In this document: positions 34,758-44,364 of the stretch, piece after piece
Layout of the letters: each line of letters begins with the position of its first letter
How positions within the stretch are numbered: position 1 is the stretch's first letter
NCBI RefSeq assembly: GCF_012274265.1
Contig: NZ_JAANYY010000002.1
Location: forward strand, 1,426,001-1,490,000
Direction of reading: 5' to 3'
DNA: 64,000 bases
Source: Sphingopyxis microcysteis
Lineage (GTDB): Bacteria > Pseudomonadota > Alphaproteobacteria > Sphingomonadales > Sphingomonadaceae
Notes under the pieces: generated by a model
The model's database searches: none
The model's input: the letters and a program-made list of their open reading frames with translations, nothing else
What the model was told of the DNA's origin: nothing
Position numbers and translations under genes: made by a program

Positions 34758-35188
34758 TGCGGCTCGCGCCCGTCCTGCTGGCGGGCGCTTTAGCGCTGGC
34801 CGGCTGCGGCAAGGCCGACTCTCCCCCCGCCGATGTCGCCGCGGACGAAGCCGCCGCTCCCCCTGCGGCTGCCGTCGCGCCAACCGCGGCGATGGGCGAG
34901 CAGGTCTTCAAACGCTGCGTGGCGTGTCATACCGTGGACAAGGGCGGCCGCAACGGGATCGGCCCCAATTTGCACGGCGTCGTCGGCGCAGCGGTCGCGG
35001 CAAAGCCCGACTTTTCCTATTCCGGCGCGATGAAGGCCAAGGGCGGCGTCTGGGACGAAGCCGCGCTCGATGCCTATCTCGAAGCGCCGATGAAGGCGGT
35101 TCCGGGCACCCGCATGGCGTTTGCCGGGGTGATCGACGCTGCGGATCGCAAGGCGCTGATCCTGTATCTGGAAGCGCAGTCGAAATAG
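34757..35188 (+). CDS. Lipoprotein cytochrome c
   Basis: A 143-residue class I cytochrome c with lipobox LAGC (Cys at about 17), so probably lipid-anchored in the periplasm. Heme site RCVACHTVDKGG and Met ligand PGTRMAFAGV. It is shorter than, and similar to, the preceding cytochrome, consistent with duplication. Starts at ATG 34757 overlapping the upstream stop. Together the two may deliver electrons to an oxidase encoded elsewhere. Confidence 0.92.
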   Translation: MRLAPVLLAGALALAGCGKADSPPADVAADEAAAPPAAAVAPTAAMGEQVFKRCVACHTVDKGGRNGIGPNLHGVVGAAVAAKPDFSYSGAMKAKGGVWDEAALDAYLEAPMKAVPGTRMAFAGVIDAADRKALILYLEAQSK

Positions 35189-35190
35189 TT

Positions 35191-35330
35191 GATCCTCCTT
35201 GTGGCGAAGCCATGGGGAGGTGGCAGCGGCGTAGCCGCTGACGGAGGGGCAATGGCGCTACCGTCGTCGCCCCTCCACCGTCGCCTGCGGCGCCGGTCCC
35301 CCTCCCCATCGCTGCGCGACAGGGAGGATC
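35191..35330. repeat. Long inverted intergenic repeat (family C)
   Basis: Diverged member of the family at 3028-3161: outer arms GATCCTCC and GGAGGATC with internal CCTCCC/GGGGAGG hairpins. It fills nearly all of the gap between the cytochrome and LOG genes. Confidence 0.75.
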
Positions 35331-35339
35331 AAAAAGGCA

Positions 35340-36215
35340 TCACCCCTGCTCCTCGATATTCGCGTAAAAATCCTGGACGATTTGCCACGCCTCGTCGGCG
35401 GTCTCGACAAATTTGAACAGCCCCAGGTCGCGCGCACTCACCACACCCTCCTCGACCAGCGCCTCGAAATTGACGACGCGCTCCCAGAATTCCTTGCCGA
35501 ACAGCACGATCGGGATCGGCTTGATCTTGCCGGTCTGGATCAGCGTCAGCAGCTCGAACATCTCGTCAAAGGTGCCGAAACCGCCCGGAAACACACACAC
35601 TGCGCGCGCGCGCAGCAGGAAGTGCATCTTGCGCAGCGCGAAATAGTGGAACTGGAAACTCAGCGACGGGGTGACATAGCGGTTCGGTGCCTGTTCGTGC
35701 GGTAGCACGATATTGAGCCCCACCGATTCCTTGCCGACGTCGTCCGCGCCGCGATTCGCCGCTTCCATGATCGACGGCCCGCCGCCCGAGCACACGACGA
35801 AGTGGCGACAGCCATGTTCATCCGGCGGCACCTGGCTCGCAAGGCGCGCCAGCTTGCGCGCTTCTTCATAATATTTCGCCTTGGCCTTCAGCCGCCGCGC
35901 AATGTTGCGCTGGACATCGTCGGTCGCCGCCGCTTCGAGCGCGTCGGCATCCGCAGGCTCGGGAATGCGCGCCGAGCCATAGATGACCAGCATCGATTCG
36001 ATCTTTGCCTCGTCGAGCAGCAGTTCGGGCTTGAGCAGTTCGAGCTGGAACCGAACCGGGCGCAAATCTTCGCGCAGCAGAAAGTCGGTGTCCTGAAACG
36101 CCAGCTTGTACGCCGCGCTCGCGGTCTGCGGGGTGGTGGTCGCCTGCTTGGCGAACTGCGCGTCGTCCTTGGCTTTGTGGAAACGCGAACGATGGGGTTG
36201 TTTATCTTCTGCCAT
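35340..36215 (-). CDS. LOG-family protein (TIGR00730 type)
   Basis: A 291-residue protein of the LOG (lonely guy, cytokinin riboside 5'-monophosphate phosphoribohydrolase-like) family. The signature PGGFGTFDEMFELLTLIQTGK includes the conserved PGG-x-GT-x2-E. Before it comes VCSGGGPSIMEAANRGA, a nucleotide-binding loop. The long N-terminal extension is typical of the type II, longer form. It begins at ATG 36215; an upstream ATG at 36251 is possible. Role in the cell unproven, perhaps nucleotide salvage. Confidence 0.9.
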   Translation of the reverse strand: MAEDKQPHRSRFHKAKDDAQFAKQATTTPQTASAAYKLAFQDTDFLLREDLRPVRFQLELLKPELLLDEAKIESMLVIYGSARIPEPADADALEAAATDDVQRNIARRLKAKAKYYEEARKLARLASQVPPDEHGCRHFVVCSGGGPSIMEAANRGADDVGKESVGLNIVLPHEQAPNRYVTPSLSFQFHYFALRKMHFLLRARAVCVFPGGFGTFDEMFELLTLIQTGKIKPIPIVLFGKEFWERVVNFEALVEEGVVSARDLGLFKFVETADEAWQIVQDFYANIEEQG

Positions 36216-36296
36216 TGAACAGCGGCTAGCCGTTCGGCGTGACTTTGCCAAGACGGGGACGATTTGAGCGGCGCCCCTTAGGGGCTCTTACTATTT

Positions 36297-36374
36297 CGTC
36301 ATCCCGGCGAAGGCCGGGATCTCAACGTCAAATCTTGACGCACTGGCGAGATCCCGGCCTTCGCCGGGATGACG
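36297..36374. repeat. Inverted repeat, TCATCCCGGCGAAGGCCGGGAT type (family F)
   Basis: 27-bp arms of the type CGTCATCCCGGCGAAGGCCG and complement around a 24-nt centre, between the convergent-leaning LOG and extensin genes. A degenerate half lies at 63577-63602. Confidence 0.85.
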
Positions 36375-36398
36375 ATCTAATGAGGTGCGCCAGCTCAG

Positions 36399-37100
36399 TT
36401 AACGGCAATAACCGTTGCCGCTCATGTCGAAATGGAAATGATTATAGTGCGCGGCGTTGTAATCCGGCCCCAGCACGGTTCCAAAGCGCCGACAGCCGGA
36501 TTTGTGGAGCGCACGCAGGAAATCCTGCGAAACCTTGTCGCCCTTCCACCCGCCGTCCAGCATGATCCGCCGTCCGTCGGCCAGCACAAAGCCCGACACA
36601 TCGATCGCGTTCGAATAGGCGTGCTGCGACAAGCGGCCCGAGCGGCCGCCATAGATGTTGCGGCAGCTATAGGTGCCAAAGGTCTCGATCTTCACCACCT
36701 CCTGCCCGAAATATTTCCGCGCCGCAGGCTTCACCGCATGCTGCGCCCAAGCGGCGAAATTTTTCGCCAGCGGACAGGTCATCGCGCCAAGGTTGGTCGT
36801 CGGGGTGCCGATGTCGAGAAGCTTCACCGAATCGATCGAGCTGCATCCGCCGCCATGATCCTGGTTGGGTAGCGGCGTAAAGCGCACCCCCGCCTGTTTC
36901 AGGTCGAACGCGCATTGCTGCGCTTCGGCGCTTGTGAACGACGGCGTCGGCGCAATCTGCGGCCGCTTCGGCGCGCTCGCGGTGGGGCGTTTCGGATCGC
37001 CGCGCTTCATCACCTCGGGGCTGCCGAAACAGGCGGACAATGCCAGCGCTGCGGTGGCGGCGATCAGCGTTCGGGGCTGCAAGACGGTCGGGATCCGCAT
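36399..37100 (-). CDS. Extensin-like lipoprotein (possible peptidoglycan-related peptidase fold)
   Basis: A 233-residue protein of the bacterial extensin-like family (PF06904). Lipobox LALSACFGS puts the anchored Cys at about residue 25. The body contains several cysteines (CAFDLKQAG, CSSIDSVKLL, TYSCRNIYGG, CR at the end) and the metal-like motifs SQHAYSNAIDVSGF and HYNHFHFD, which recall M15-type peptidases. Activity is inferred only by motif. Start ATG 37100; divergent from serC, 172 bp apart. Confidence 0.85.
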   Translation of the reverse strand: MRIPTVLQPRTLIAATAALALSACFGSPEVMKRGDPKRPTASAPKRPQIAPTPSFTSAEAQQCAFDLKQAGVRFTPLPNQDHGGGCSSIDSVKLLDIGTPTTNLGAMTCPLAKNFAAWAQHAVKPAARKYFGQEVVKIETFGTYSCRNIYGGRSGRLSQHAYSNAIDVSGFVLADGRRIMLDGGWKGDKVSQDFLRALHKSGCRRFGTVLGPDYNAAHYNHFHFDMSGNGYCR

Positions 37101-37214
37101 GACCGTCAAAATACCGACAAGATGGTTAACAAGCTCTTTAGTTTTGCTTCGGCTCACCGGATATTTCGCGCGGCCCGCGCAATTTGTTTGACAGTTGCGT
37201 GGCGAACCCTAAAC

Positions 37215-37266
37215 GCGGCGCCGGGCCACGCGGTCCCAACGCCGCGCGAGCTCTCTGCAAGGAGAG
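37215..37266 (+). promoter_or_regulatory. Structured serC leader, resembles the alphaproteobacterial serC RNA motif
   Basis: Hairpin 1: GCGGCG (37215-37220) with CGCCGC (37240-37245), inner stem GGGCC (37223-37227) with GGTCC (37232-37236, one G-U pair), loop ACGC. Hairpin 2: CTCTC (37251-37255) with GAGAG (37262-37266), loop TGCAAG; its right arm is the AAGGAGAG ribosome binding site, 6 nt before the serC start. A serC RNA motif in this position is known from alphaproteobacteria; identity is inferred. A TTGACA at 37188-37193 is a candidate -35. Confidence 0.6.
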
Positions 37267-37272
37267 ACTATA

Positions 37273-38400
37273 ATGAGTGAAGTGACGACGCCACAGGTGC
37301 GCCCGACGCGCCCCTATTTTTCTTCTGGCCCCTGCGCAAAGCCGCCGGGCTGGGACGCCTCCAAAATCGCTACCGAATCGTTGGGCCGCTCGCACCGCGC
37401 CAAGATCGGCAAGACGCGCCTGCAGTACTGCATCGACCTGATGCGTGAGATGCTGCAGCTGCCCGATACGCACCGCATCGGCATCGTTCCGGGATCGGAC
37501 ACCGGCGCCTTTGAAATGGCGATGTGGACGATGCTCGGCGCCCGCCCTGTCACGACGCTCGCTTGGGAGAGCTTCGGCGAGGGCTGGGTCACCGATGCCG
37601 CCAAGCAGCTCAAGCTCGACCCGACCGTCATTCGTGCCGATTACGGCCAGCTCCCCGATCTGACCCAGGTCGACTGGTCGAACGACGTCCTCTTCACCTG
37701 GAACGGCACAACCAGCGGCGTCCGCGTGCCGAACGGTGACTGGATCCCGGCTGATCGCGAAGGGCTGTCCTTCGCCGACTCGACCTCGGCCGTGTTCGCC
37801 TACGACCTGCCGTGGGACAAGATCGATGTCGCGACCTTCAGCTGGCAGAAAGTGCTCGGCGGCGAAGGCGGCCATGGCGTGCTGATCCTCGGCCCGCGCG
37901 CGGTCGAACGCCTCGAAAATCATACTCCCGCCTGGCCGCTGCCAAAGGTGTTCCGCCTCGTCAGCAAGGGCGCACTCGCCGAGGGCGTGTTCAAGGGCGA
38001 GACGATCAACACCCCGTCGATGCTCGCGGTCGAAGACGCGATCTTCGCACTCGAATGGGCGAAGTCGCTGGGCGGTCTCGACGGCCTGAAAGCGCGCAGC
38101 GATGCGAACGCCGCGGCGCTCGACAAGATCGTCGCCGATCGCGACTGGCTCAGCCACCTCGCCGCCGACCCCGCCAGCCGCTCGAAGACCTCGGTCTGCC
38201 TGTCGGTCGCGGGCGCCGACGAAGCCTTCATCAAGAAGTTCGCCGGGCTGCTCGAAGCCGAAGGCGCGGCCTATGACATCGCGGGTTATCGCGACGCACC
38301 CCCGGGCCTCCGCATCTGGTGCGGCGCGACCGTCGACACCGCCGACATCGAAGCACTCGGCCCGTGGCTCGACTGGGCCTACGCCAGCCTTTCGGCCTGA
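37273..38400 (+). CDS. serC: Phosphoserine aminotransferase
   Basis: A 375-residue PLP enzyme making phosphoserine from 3-phosphohydroxypyruvate and glutamate. The PLP lysine is in ATFSWQKVLGGEGGHGVLIL; RPYFSSGPCAKPPGWD is the typical beginning of the alphaproteobacterial (TIGR01365) class, and LFTWNGTTSGVRVPNGDW is a conserved stretch. Its ribosome binding site is part of a hairpin in the leader. It forms the serine pathway operon with serA downstream, separated by a REP-type inverted repeat. Confidence 0.95.
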   Translation: MSEVTTPQVRPTRPYFSSGPCAKPPGWDASKIATESLGRSHRAKIGKTRLQYCIDLMREMLQLPDTHRIGIVPGSDTGAFEMAMWTMLGARPVTTLAWESFGEGWVTDAAKQLKLDPTVIRADYGQLPDLTQVDWSNDVLFTWNGTTSGVRVPNGDWIPADREGLSFADSTSAVFAYDLPWDKIDVATFSWQKVLGGEGGHGVLILGPRAVERLENHTPAWPLPKVFRLVSKGALAEGVFKGETINTPSMLAVEDAIFALEWAKSLGGLDGLKARSDANAAALDKIVADRDWLSHLAADPASRSKTSVCLSVAGADEAFIKKFAGLLEAEGAAYDIAGYRDAPPGLRIWCGATVDTADIEALGPWLDWAYASLSA

Positions 38401-38413
38401 CGCTTCCCTTCTT

Positions 38414-38501
38414 CCGTTCGCCCTGAGCTTGTCGAAGGGCCGTTCTTATTCTTCCGACGTCCAACAGAAATACTGTCCTTCGACAAGCTCAGGACGAACG
38501 G
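38414..38501. repeat. Inverted repeat between serC and serA (family B)
   Basis: Arms CCGTTCGCCCTGAGCTTGTC... (38414-38438) and the near-complement ...GACAAGCTCAGGACGAACGG (ending 38501), around a 38-nt centre. It fills the 121-bp serC-serA gap and may modulate read-through. Confidence 0.85.
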
Positions 38502-38521
38502 AGTTTTTGAAAGCTATTCCA

Positions 38522-40108
38522 ATGACCGCACCCAAAGTCCTCATCAGCGACAAAATGGACCCCAAAGCCGCCGCGATCTTCAAGGAACGCGGCATCGACG
38601 TCGACGTCATCACCGGCAAGACTAAGGACGAGCTGATCGCGATGATCGGCGCCTATGACGGCCTCGCCATCCGCTCGGCCACCAAGGTCACCGCCGACGT
38701 CCTCGCCGCCGCCACGAACCTCAAGGTCGTCGGCCGCGCCGGCATCGGCGTCGACAACGTCGACATTCCGGAGGCATCGAAAAAGGGCGTCATCGTGATG
38801 AACACGCCCTTTGGCAACAGCATCACCACCGCCGAACATGCGATCGCGATGATGTTCGCACTCGCCCGCCAGATCCCCGAAGCCAACGCGGGAACGCAGG
38901 CGGGCAAATGGCCGAAGAATGATTTCATGGGCGTCGAGCTGACCTCGAAGACGCTCGGCCTGATCGGTTGCGGCAACATCGGCAGCATCGTCGCCGAGCG
39001 CGCGATCGGCCTGCGCATGAAGGTCGTCGCCTTCGACCCCTTCCTGACCCCCGAGCGCGCGATCGAGCTTGGCGTCGAAAAGGCCGATCTCGACACCCTG
39101 CTCGCCAAGGCCGACTTCATCACGCTGCACACCCCGCTCACCGACCAGACGCGCAATATCCTGTCGAAGGAGAATATCGCCAAGGCCAAAAAGGGTGTGC
39201 GGATCATCAATTGCGCGCGCGGCGGGCTGATCGACGAAGCGGCGCTGAAGGAGGCGCTCGAATCGGGTCATGTCGCGGGCGCCGCGCTCGACGTGTTCCA
39301 GACCGAGCCGCCCGCCGCCGATCATCCGCTGTTCGGCGCCCCGAACTTCATCTGCACCCCGCACCTCGGCGCCTCGACCGACGAGGCGCAGGTCAATGTC
39401 GCCATTCAAGTGGCCGAGCAGCTGTCGGACTATCTCCTCACCGGCGGCATCACCAACGCGCTCAACGTGCCGAGCCTGTCGGCCGAGGAAGCCCCGAAGC
39501 TGCGCCCCTATATGAGCCTAGCCGAAAAACTCGGCAGCCTCGTCGGCCAGCTCGCGCACGACAACCTCACGACGATCTCGGTCGAGGTCGAGGGCGCCGC
39601 CGCCGAGCTGAACCTCAAGCCGATCACCGCCGCGGTGCTGACCGGCCTGATGCGCCGCTATTCGGACAGCGTGAACATGGTCAACGCCCCGCACCTCGCG
39701 CGCGAACGCGGGCTCGATGTCCGCGAAGTGCGCCATGACCGCGACGGCGATTACCACACGCTTGTCCGCGTCACCGTCGCCACCGAGTCCGGCGACCGCT
39801 CGGTCGCGGGCACGCTGTTCGGCAACAACGAACCGCGGCTTGTCGAGATGTTCGGCATCAAGGTCGAAGCCGACCTCGACGGCCATATGCTCTATATCGT
39901 CAACGAGGACGCCCCCGGCTTCATCGGCCGCATCGGCACCACGCTGGGTGAAGCGGGCCTCAACATCGGCACCTTCCACCTCGGCCGCCGCGCCGCGGGC
40001 GGCGAAGCCGTGCTGCTTTTGAGCCTCGATTCGCCGATGCCCGAACCGTTGCTGTGGCAGCTCTGCCAACTTCCGGGCGTGAAGACGGTGAAGGGTCTGA
40101 AGTTCTGA
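38522..40108 (+). CDS. serA: D-3-phosphoglycerate dehydrogenase
   Basis: A 528-residue enzyme of serine synthesis, long (type I) form. Start is ATG 38522 (MTAPKVLISDKMDPK); the frame upstream belongs to the repeat and to a shadow of serC. NAD site LGLIGCGNIGSIVAERA; catalytic Arg in INCARGGLIDEAAL and His in CTPHLGASTDEAQ. The C-terminal allosteric substrate-binding and ACT domains are present (LYIVNEDAPGFIGRIGT, about residues 455-528). Downstream is hisZ after a 172-bp gap with a repeat. Confidence 0.95.
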   Translation: MTAPKVLISDKMDPKAAAIFKERGIDVDVITGKTKDELIAMIGAYDGLAIRSATKVTADVLAAATNLKVVGRAGIGVDNVDIPEASKKGVIVMNTPFGNSITTAEHAIAMMFALARQIPEANAGTQAGKWPKNDFMGVELTSKTLGLIGCGNIGSIVAERAIGLRMKVVAFDPFLTPERAIELGVEKADLDTLLAKADFITLHTPLTDQTRNILSKENIAKAKKGVRIINCARGGLIDEAALKEALESGHVAGAALDVFQTEPPAADHPLFGAPNFICTPHLGASTDEAQVNVAIQVAEQLSDYLLTGGITNALNVPSLSAEEAPKLRPYMSLAEKLGSLVGQLAHDNLTTISVEVEGAAAELNLKPITAAVLTGLMRRYSDSVNMVNAPHLARERGLDVREVRHDRDGDYHTLVRVTVATESGDRSVAGTLFGNNEPRLVEMFGIKVEADLDGHMLYIVNEDAPGFIGRIGTTLGEAGLNIGTFHLGRRAAGGEAVLLLSLDSPMPEPLLWQLCQLPGVKTVKGLKF

Positions 40109-40119
40109 CTAACCAAACG

Positions 40120-40243
40120 CCCTCTCCTTCAGGGGAGGGCAGCGAGACTTGGGAGCTTGCTCCCTAGTCGCAGCGGGTGGGGGCCAGCGGCCTTGCGCAA
40201 GGCCGATGGCCCCCACCCCAACCCCTCCCCTGAAGGGGAGGGG
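40120..40243. repeat. Composite inverted intergenic repeat (family D)
   Basis: CCCTCTCCTTCAGGGGAGGG at the left and CCCCTCCCCTGAAGGGGAGG at the right each fold alone and can pair with each other; inner GGTGGGGGCC and GGCCCCCACC also pair. Located between serA and hisZ. Confidence 0.8.
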
Positions 40244-40280
40244 CTTTCACTTGCGGCATTCGCCGCGTAGGAGAGCCCCC

Positions 40281-41396
40281 ATGACCAAGGCCCCCGCCCT
40301 GCTGCCCGAAGGCCTCCGCGACCGCCTCCCCCAACAGGCGGAGGCCGCCTCGCGCGTTACACGTGCCCTCGTCGATGCGATGCGCGCGCACGGCTATGGC
40401 CGCGTTGCGCCGCCGCTCGCCGAATTTCGAGAAACGCTGGGCGGCGACGACGAGCGCGCAACCCGCGACCTGCTGCGTTTCACCGACCCGGTGTCGCAGC
40501 GCACCCTCGCGCTGCGCCCCGACATCACCCGGCAGGTTGGCCGCATCGCGACCTCGCTGCTCGCCAAGGCGCCACGCCCTTTGCGCCTATGCTACGCGGG
40601 GCAAGTCGTCAAGCTGCGCGCCAGCCAGCTCCGCCCCGCGCGCGAAATGCTGCAAGTCGGCGCCGAACTGATCGGCAGCGACAGCGTCGCAGCGGCGCGC
40701 GAGATCGTCACGGTTGCGATCGACGCGCTCGAAGCGGCGGGCATCGGCCCGGTGACGATCGACTTCACCCTGCCCGACGTCGTCGACCTACTCGCGAACG
40801 GCCCGCTTCCTGTCGAGGTCGATATCCAGCAGCTGCGCGACGAACTCGACGCCAAGGACGCCGGCGCGCTGACGCGGATCGGCGCCGCCGCCTACCTGCC
40901 CTTGCTCCGCGCCACCGGCCCCTTCGATCAGGCGATAGCTGACCTGCGCGCCTTCGACACCGCGGGCGTCCTCGCCGCGCGCATCGACGCGCTCGAAGCC
41001 ATCGCCGCGCCAATCCGCGACCGCGTGACGCTGACGCTCGACCCGACCGAGCGCCACGGCTTTGCTTATCAAAGCTGGTTCGGTTTCCAGATCTTCGTCC
41101 CCGGCCAAGGCGACGCGGTCGGTCGCGGCGGCGGCTATGCGATCCCCGTCGGCGAGGACCAGGAGGAATCGGCGGTGGGCTTCTCGCTCTACCCCGATCC
41201 GCTGATCGACGCGGGTCTTGGCGCCGAAGACGACGCCGAGCGCCGCATCTTCCTGCCGCTCGGCCATGACCCGGCGCTGGCCGCCAGTCTGCGCGCAGAT
41301 GACTGGCAGACGGTCGCAGCCCTGTGCGACGCGGACGATGCCAAGGCGCTGGGCTGTGGGTGGCGACTTGGTGCCGATGGGCCGGTCGAGGCCTGA
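40281..41396 (+). CDS. hisZ: ATP phosphoribosyltransferase regulatory subunit HisZ
   Basis: A 371-residue HisRS-like protein lacking the tRNA-binding domain, consistent with HisZ, the regulatory partner of short-form HisG in histidine synthesis. Class II fold motifs: GLRDRLPQQAEAASRV, TRDLLRFTDPVSQRTLALRPDITRQVGRI (motif 2-like) and GRGGGYAIPVGEDQEESAVGF (motif 3-like). Start ATG 40281 follows GGAGAG. It follows serA, as is usual in sphingomonads, and the pairing with purA further downstream is also common. Confidence 0.9.
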   Translation: MTKAPALLPEGLRDRLPQQAEAASRVTRALVDAMRAHGYGRVAPPLAEFRETLGGDDERATRDLLRFTDPVSQRTLALRPDITRQVGRIATSLLAKAPRPLRLCYAGQVVKLRASQLRPAREMLQVGAELIGSDSVAAAREIVTVAIDALEAAGIGPVTIDFTLPDVVDLLANGPLPVEVDIQQLRDELDAKDAGALTRIGAAAYLPLLRATGPFDQAIADLRAFDTAGVLAARIDALEAIAAPIRDRVTLTLDPTERHGFAYQSWFGFQIFVPGQGDAVGRGGGYAIPVGEDQEESAVGFSLYPDPLIDAGLGAEDDAERRIFLPLGHDPALAASLRADDWQTVAALCDADDAKALGCGWRLGADGPVEA

Positions 41397-41410
41397 GCCA
41401 TCCCCCAATT

Positions 41411-41489
41411 CCGTTCGTGTCGAGCGAAGTCGAGACACGCGACCGCATAGACAGCCCCAACGTATCTCGACTTCGCTCGATACGAACGG
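41411..41489. repeat. Inverted repeat, CGAGCGAAGTCGAGA type
   Basis: 25-bp arms CCGTTCGTGTCGAGCGAAGTCGAGA (41411-41435) and near-complement (41465-41489). Between the convergent hisZ and DOPA-dioxygenase-like genes; the AGTCGAGA core differs from families A and B. Confidence 0.8.
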
Positions 41490-41505
41490 GCGCTAAAAGC
41501 CCAGC

Positions 41506-41883
41506 CTAGAAATCCGAAATCCCGAACCGCGGCACCCCCTGATTGATCCCTGGCGGATCGAGCACGGTCACGTCGAGCTCGACCGGCTCGCCGATCCAGT
41601 GCGCCAGCGTCGTATGGTCGGCAAGATCGTCGTCGGTCAGCGGATGCACCAGCGCGCGCAGCCCCGTCGCTTCGATCGCCGCCACGACGTCATCGCGCGA
41701 GCGCGCCAGGAAATGCACTTCATATTGCGCAATCGGATGCGGCCCCGCGGCGCCATCGGTCATCGCGCCGACGAAGAGGATCGCCGGATCGTTGCCGAAA
41801 TCGTCGCGCAGCGCCGCGGCGACTGGCCGTTCGGCGGGGTCGTAATAGATATGCGCATGATAGGGCGCGTCGGGGTTCGTCAT
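41506..41883 (-). CDS. DOPA 4,5-dioxygenase family protein
   Basis: A 125-residue protein of the DODA-type family (PF08883). The first motif AHIYYDPAERP and the mid segment PIAQYEVHFLAR provide the likely metal histidines, and LVHPLTDDDLADHTTLAHWIG is a family signature. Bacterial members are mostly of unknown substrate. It lies between hisZ and an esterase gene on the same strand as the latter. Confidence 0.88.
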   Translation of the reverse strand: MTNPDAPYHAHIYYDPAERPVAAALRDDFGNDPAILFVGAMTDGAAGPHPIAQYEVHFLARSRDDVVAAIEATGLRALVHPLTDDDLADHTTLAHWIGEPVELDVTVLDPPGINQGVPRFGISDF

Positions 41884-41908
41884 AGCTGCATATCCTCACT
41901 CTTCAGCC

Positions 41909-41983
41909 GTCATTGCGAGCGTAGCGAAGCAATCCAGCGCGTCTTTATCCTGCTCTGGATCGCTTCGCTACGCTCGCAATGGC
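41909..41983. repeat. Inverted repeat, CGTCATTGCGAGC type (family A)
   Basis: About 30-bp arms GTCATTGCGAGCGTAGCGAAG... and near-complement around a short centre, between the DODA-like and alpha/beta-hydrolase genes. Member of the family at 15511 and 50816. Confidence 0.85.
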
Positions 41984-41989
41984 AAAATT

Positions 41990-42922
41990 CTATCGCCCGA
42001 AAACCCGCTTCAACCATGCATCGACGGTGGCGGTCGCCGGATAGGCAGGATCGCCAAGGCTGCGGTTGATCTCGGCATGGCCCTTCAGTCCCTCGCCCGC
42101 GAAACTGCCGTGCTCGACCCGGCTACCGCCCGCGACCAGCGCATCGCCCAAGGCTTTCGCCTGCCGCACCCCGTCGGGCCGCTGGACATAGAGCAGCAAG
42201 AATTCGCGCGCATTGGGCGCGGCGGCGTGTGCCGTCGGCGACAAGGCCTGTTGCCGCGCCGGATCGGTCCCGAAAGCCTGCTTGTACGTCGCCTGCATGA
42301 TGGGCGGGCCGTCCTTCATCTGCGCCGGAACGTCATAGGCCGCGCCGTCATTCGGGATCACTCCTGCAATGTCGGCGAAGGACAGGCCCGCGCCCTTCAG
42401 ATAGCGCTCGTCGGTCCCGACCAGCGCGACCAGATGCGCGCCCGCGCTATGCCCCATCAGAGCGATGCGCCGCCGGTCGATGCCCAGTGATCCGGCACGA
42501 TCGATCAACGTCCTGACCGCACTGGCCACGTCGGCGGCCTGCTGCTCGACCGTCGCCGCGGGAACGAGGCGATAGTTGATCGAGGCAAAGGCATAGCCCT
42601 GCTCCGGATAATGCACGGGTTTGAACCGCCCGGTGGCATTGTCCTTGCTGCCGCGTTTCCACCCGCCGCCATGGACATAGACGATCAGCGGCGCCGGCCC
42701 CGTGGCATTTTTGGCGCGCCATATGTCCAGCACCTGCAACGGATCGCTGCCATAGCTGATCGTCTCGCTACCTGGCGCCTTCGGTCCCTGTTCGGCACCC
42801 ATCCGCTCGGCCATCCGTTCGCGCAGCCGCTCGCGCAGCTTTTCGCGCGCATCGCTGGCAGGCATGCTGCTCGCCACCAAAGCGGCAATCATCGCCGCGC
42901 CGATCCCGTATCGCTTGCTCAT
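41990..42922 (-). CDS. Exported alpha/beta hydrolase, carbohydrate-esterase-like
   Basis: A 310-residue esterase with a short hydrophobic leader ([20 protein letters not shown]). Residues about 24-46 are a very charged helix ([17 protein letters not shown]). The catalytic domain has [15 protein letters not shown] (oxyanion hole) and [15 protein letters not shown] (nucleophile serine), and a late His in [11 protein letters not shown]. This is the BD-FAE/carboxylesterase pattern. It starts near the purA promoter region, reading away from it. Confidence 0.85.
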   Translation of the reverse strand: MSKRYGIGAAMIAALVASSMPASDAREKLRERLRERMAERMGAEQGPKAPGSETISYGSDPLQVLDIWRAKNATGPAPLIVYVHGGGWKRGSKDNATGRFKPVHYPEQGYAFASINYRLVPAATVEQQAADVASAVRTLIDRAGSLGIDRRRIALMGHSAGAHLVALVGTDERYLKGAGLSFADIAGVIPNDGAAYDVPAQMKDGPPIMQATYKQAFGTDPARQQALSPTAHAAAPNAREFLLLYVQRPDGVRQAKALGDALVAGGSRVEHGSFAGEGLKGHAEINRSLGDPAYPATATVDAWLKRVFGR

Positions 42923-43026
42923 ATCCGCACCTCCATCGCCCCCCGGCGCCGGTCCATTGTCCAGCGCAAATGTCGCAAATTCATCCCAGCGTGCTTGCCT
43001 CTGCGGCCAAATCCGCTAAGGCCGCG

Positions 43027-43057
43027 CCGGACCCGCGCTGGTCGTTTTCGGGTCCGG
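43027..43057 (+). promoter_or_regulatory. Perfect hairpin in the purA leader
   Basis: CCGGACCCG (43027-43035) and CGGGTCCGG (43049-43057) form a 9-bp perfect stem with a 13-nt loop, 17 nt before the purA ATG. No T tract follows, so it is more likely a leader structure than a terminator. Function unknown. Confidence 0.4.
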
Positions 43058-43074
43058 TTCAGCAGGACAGCATC

Positions 43075-44364
<1,290 letters not shown>

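Noticed and set aside
38102..38521. N-terminal extension of serA
   Set aside because: The upstream open frame is out-of-frame serC sequence plus a REP repeat; ATG 38522 gives the standard SerA start and length.
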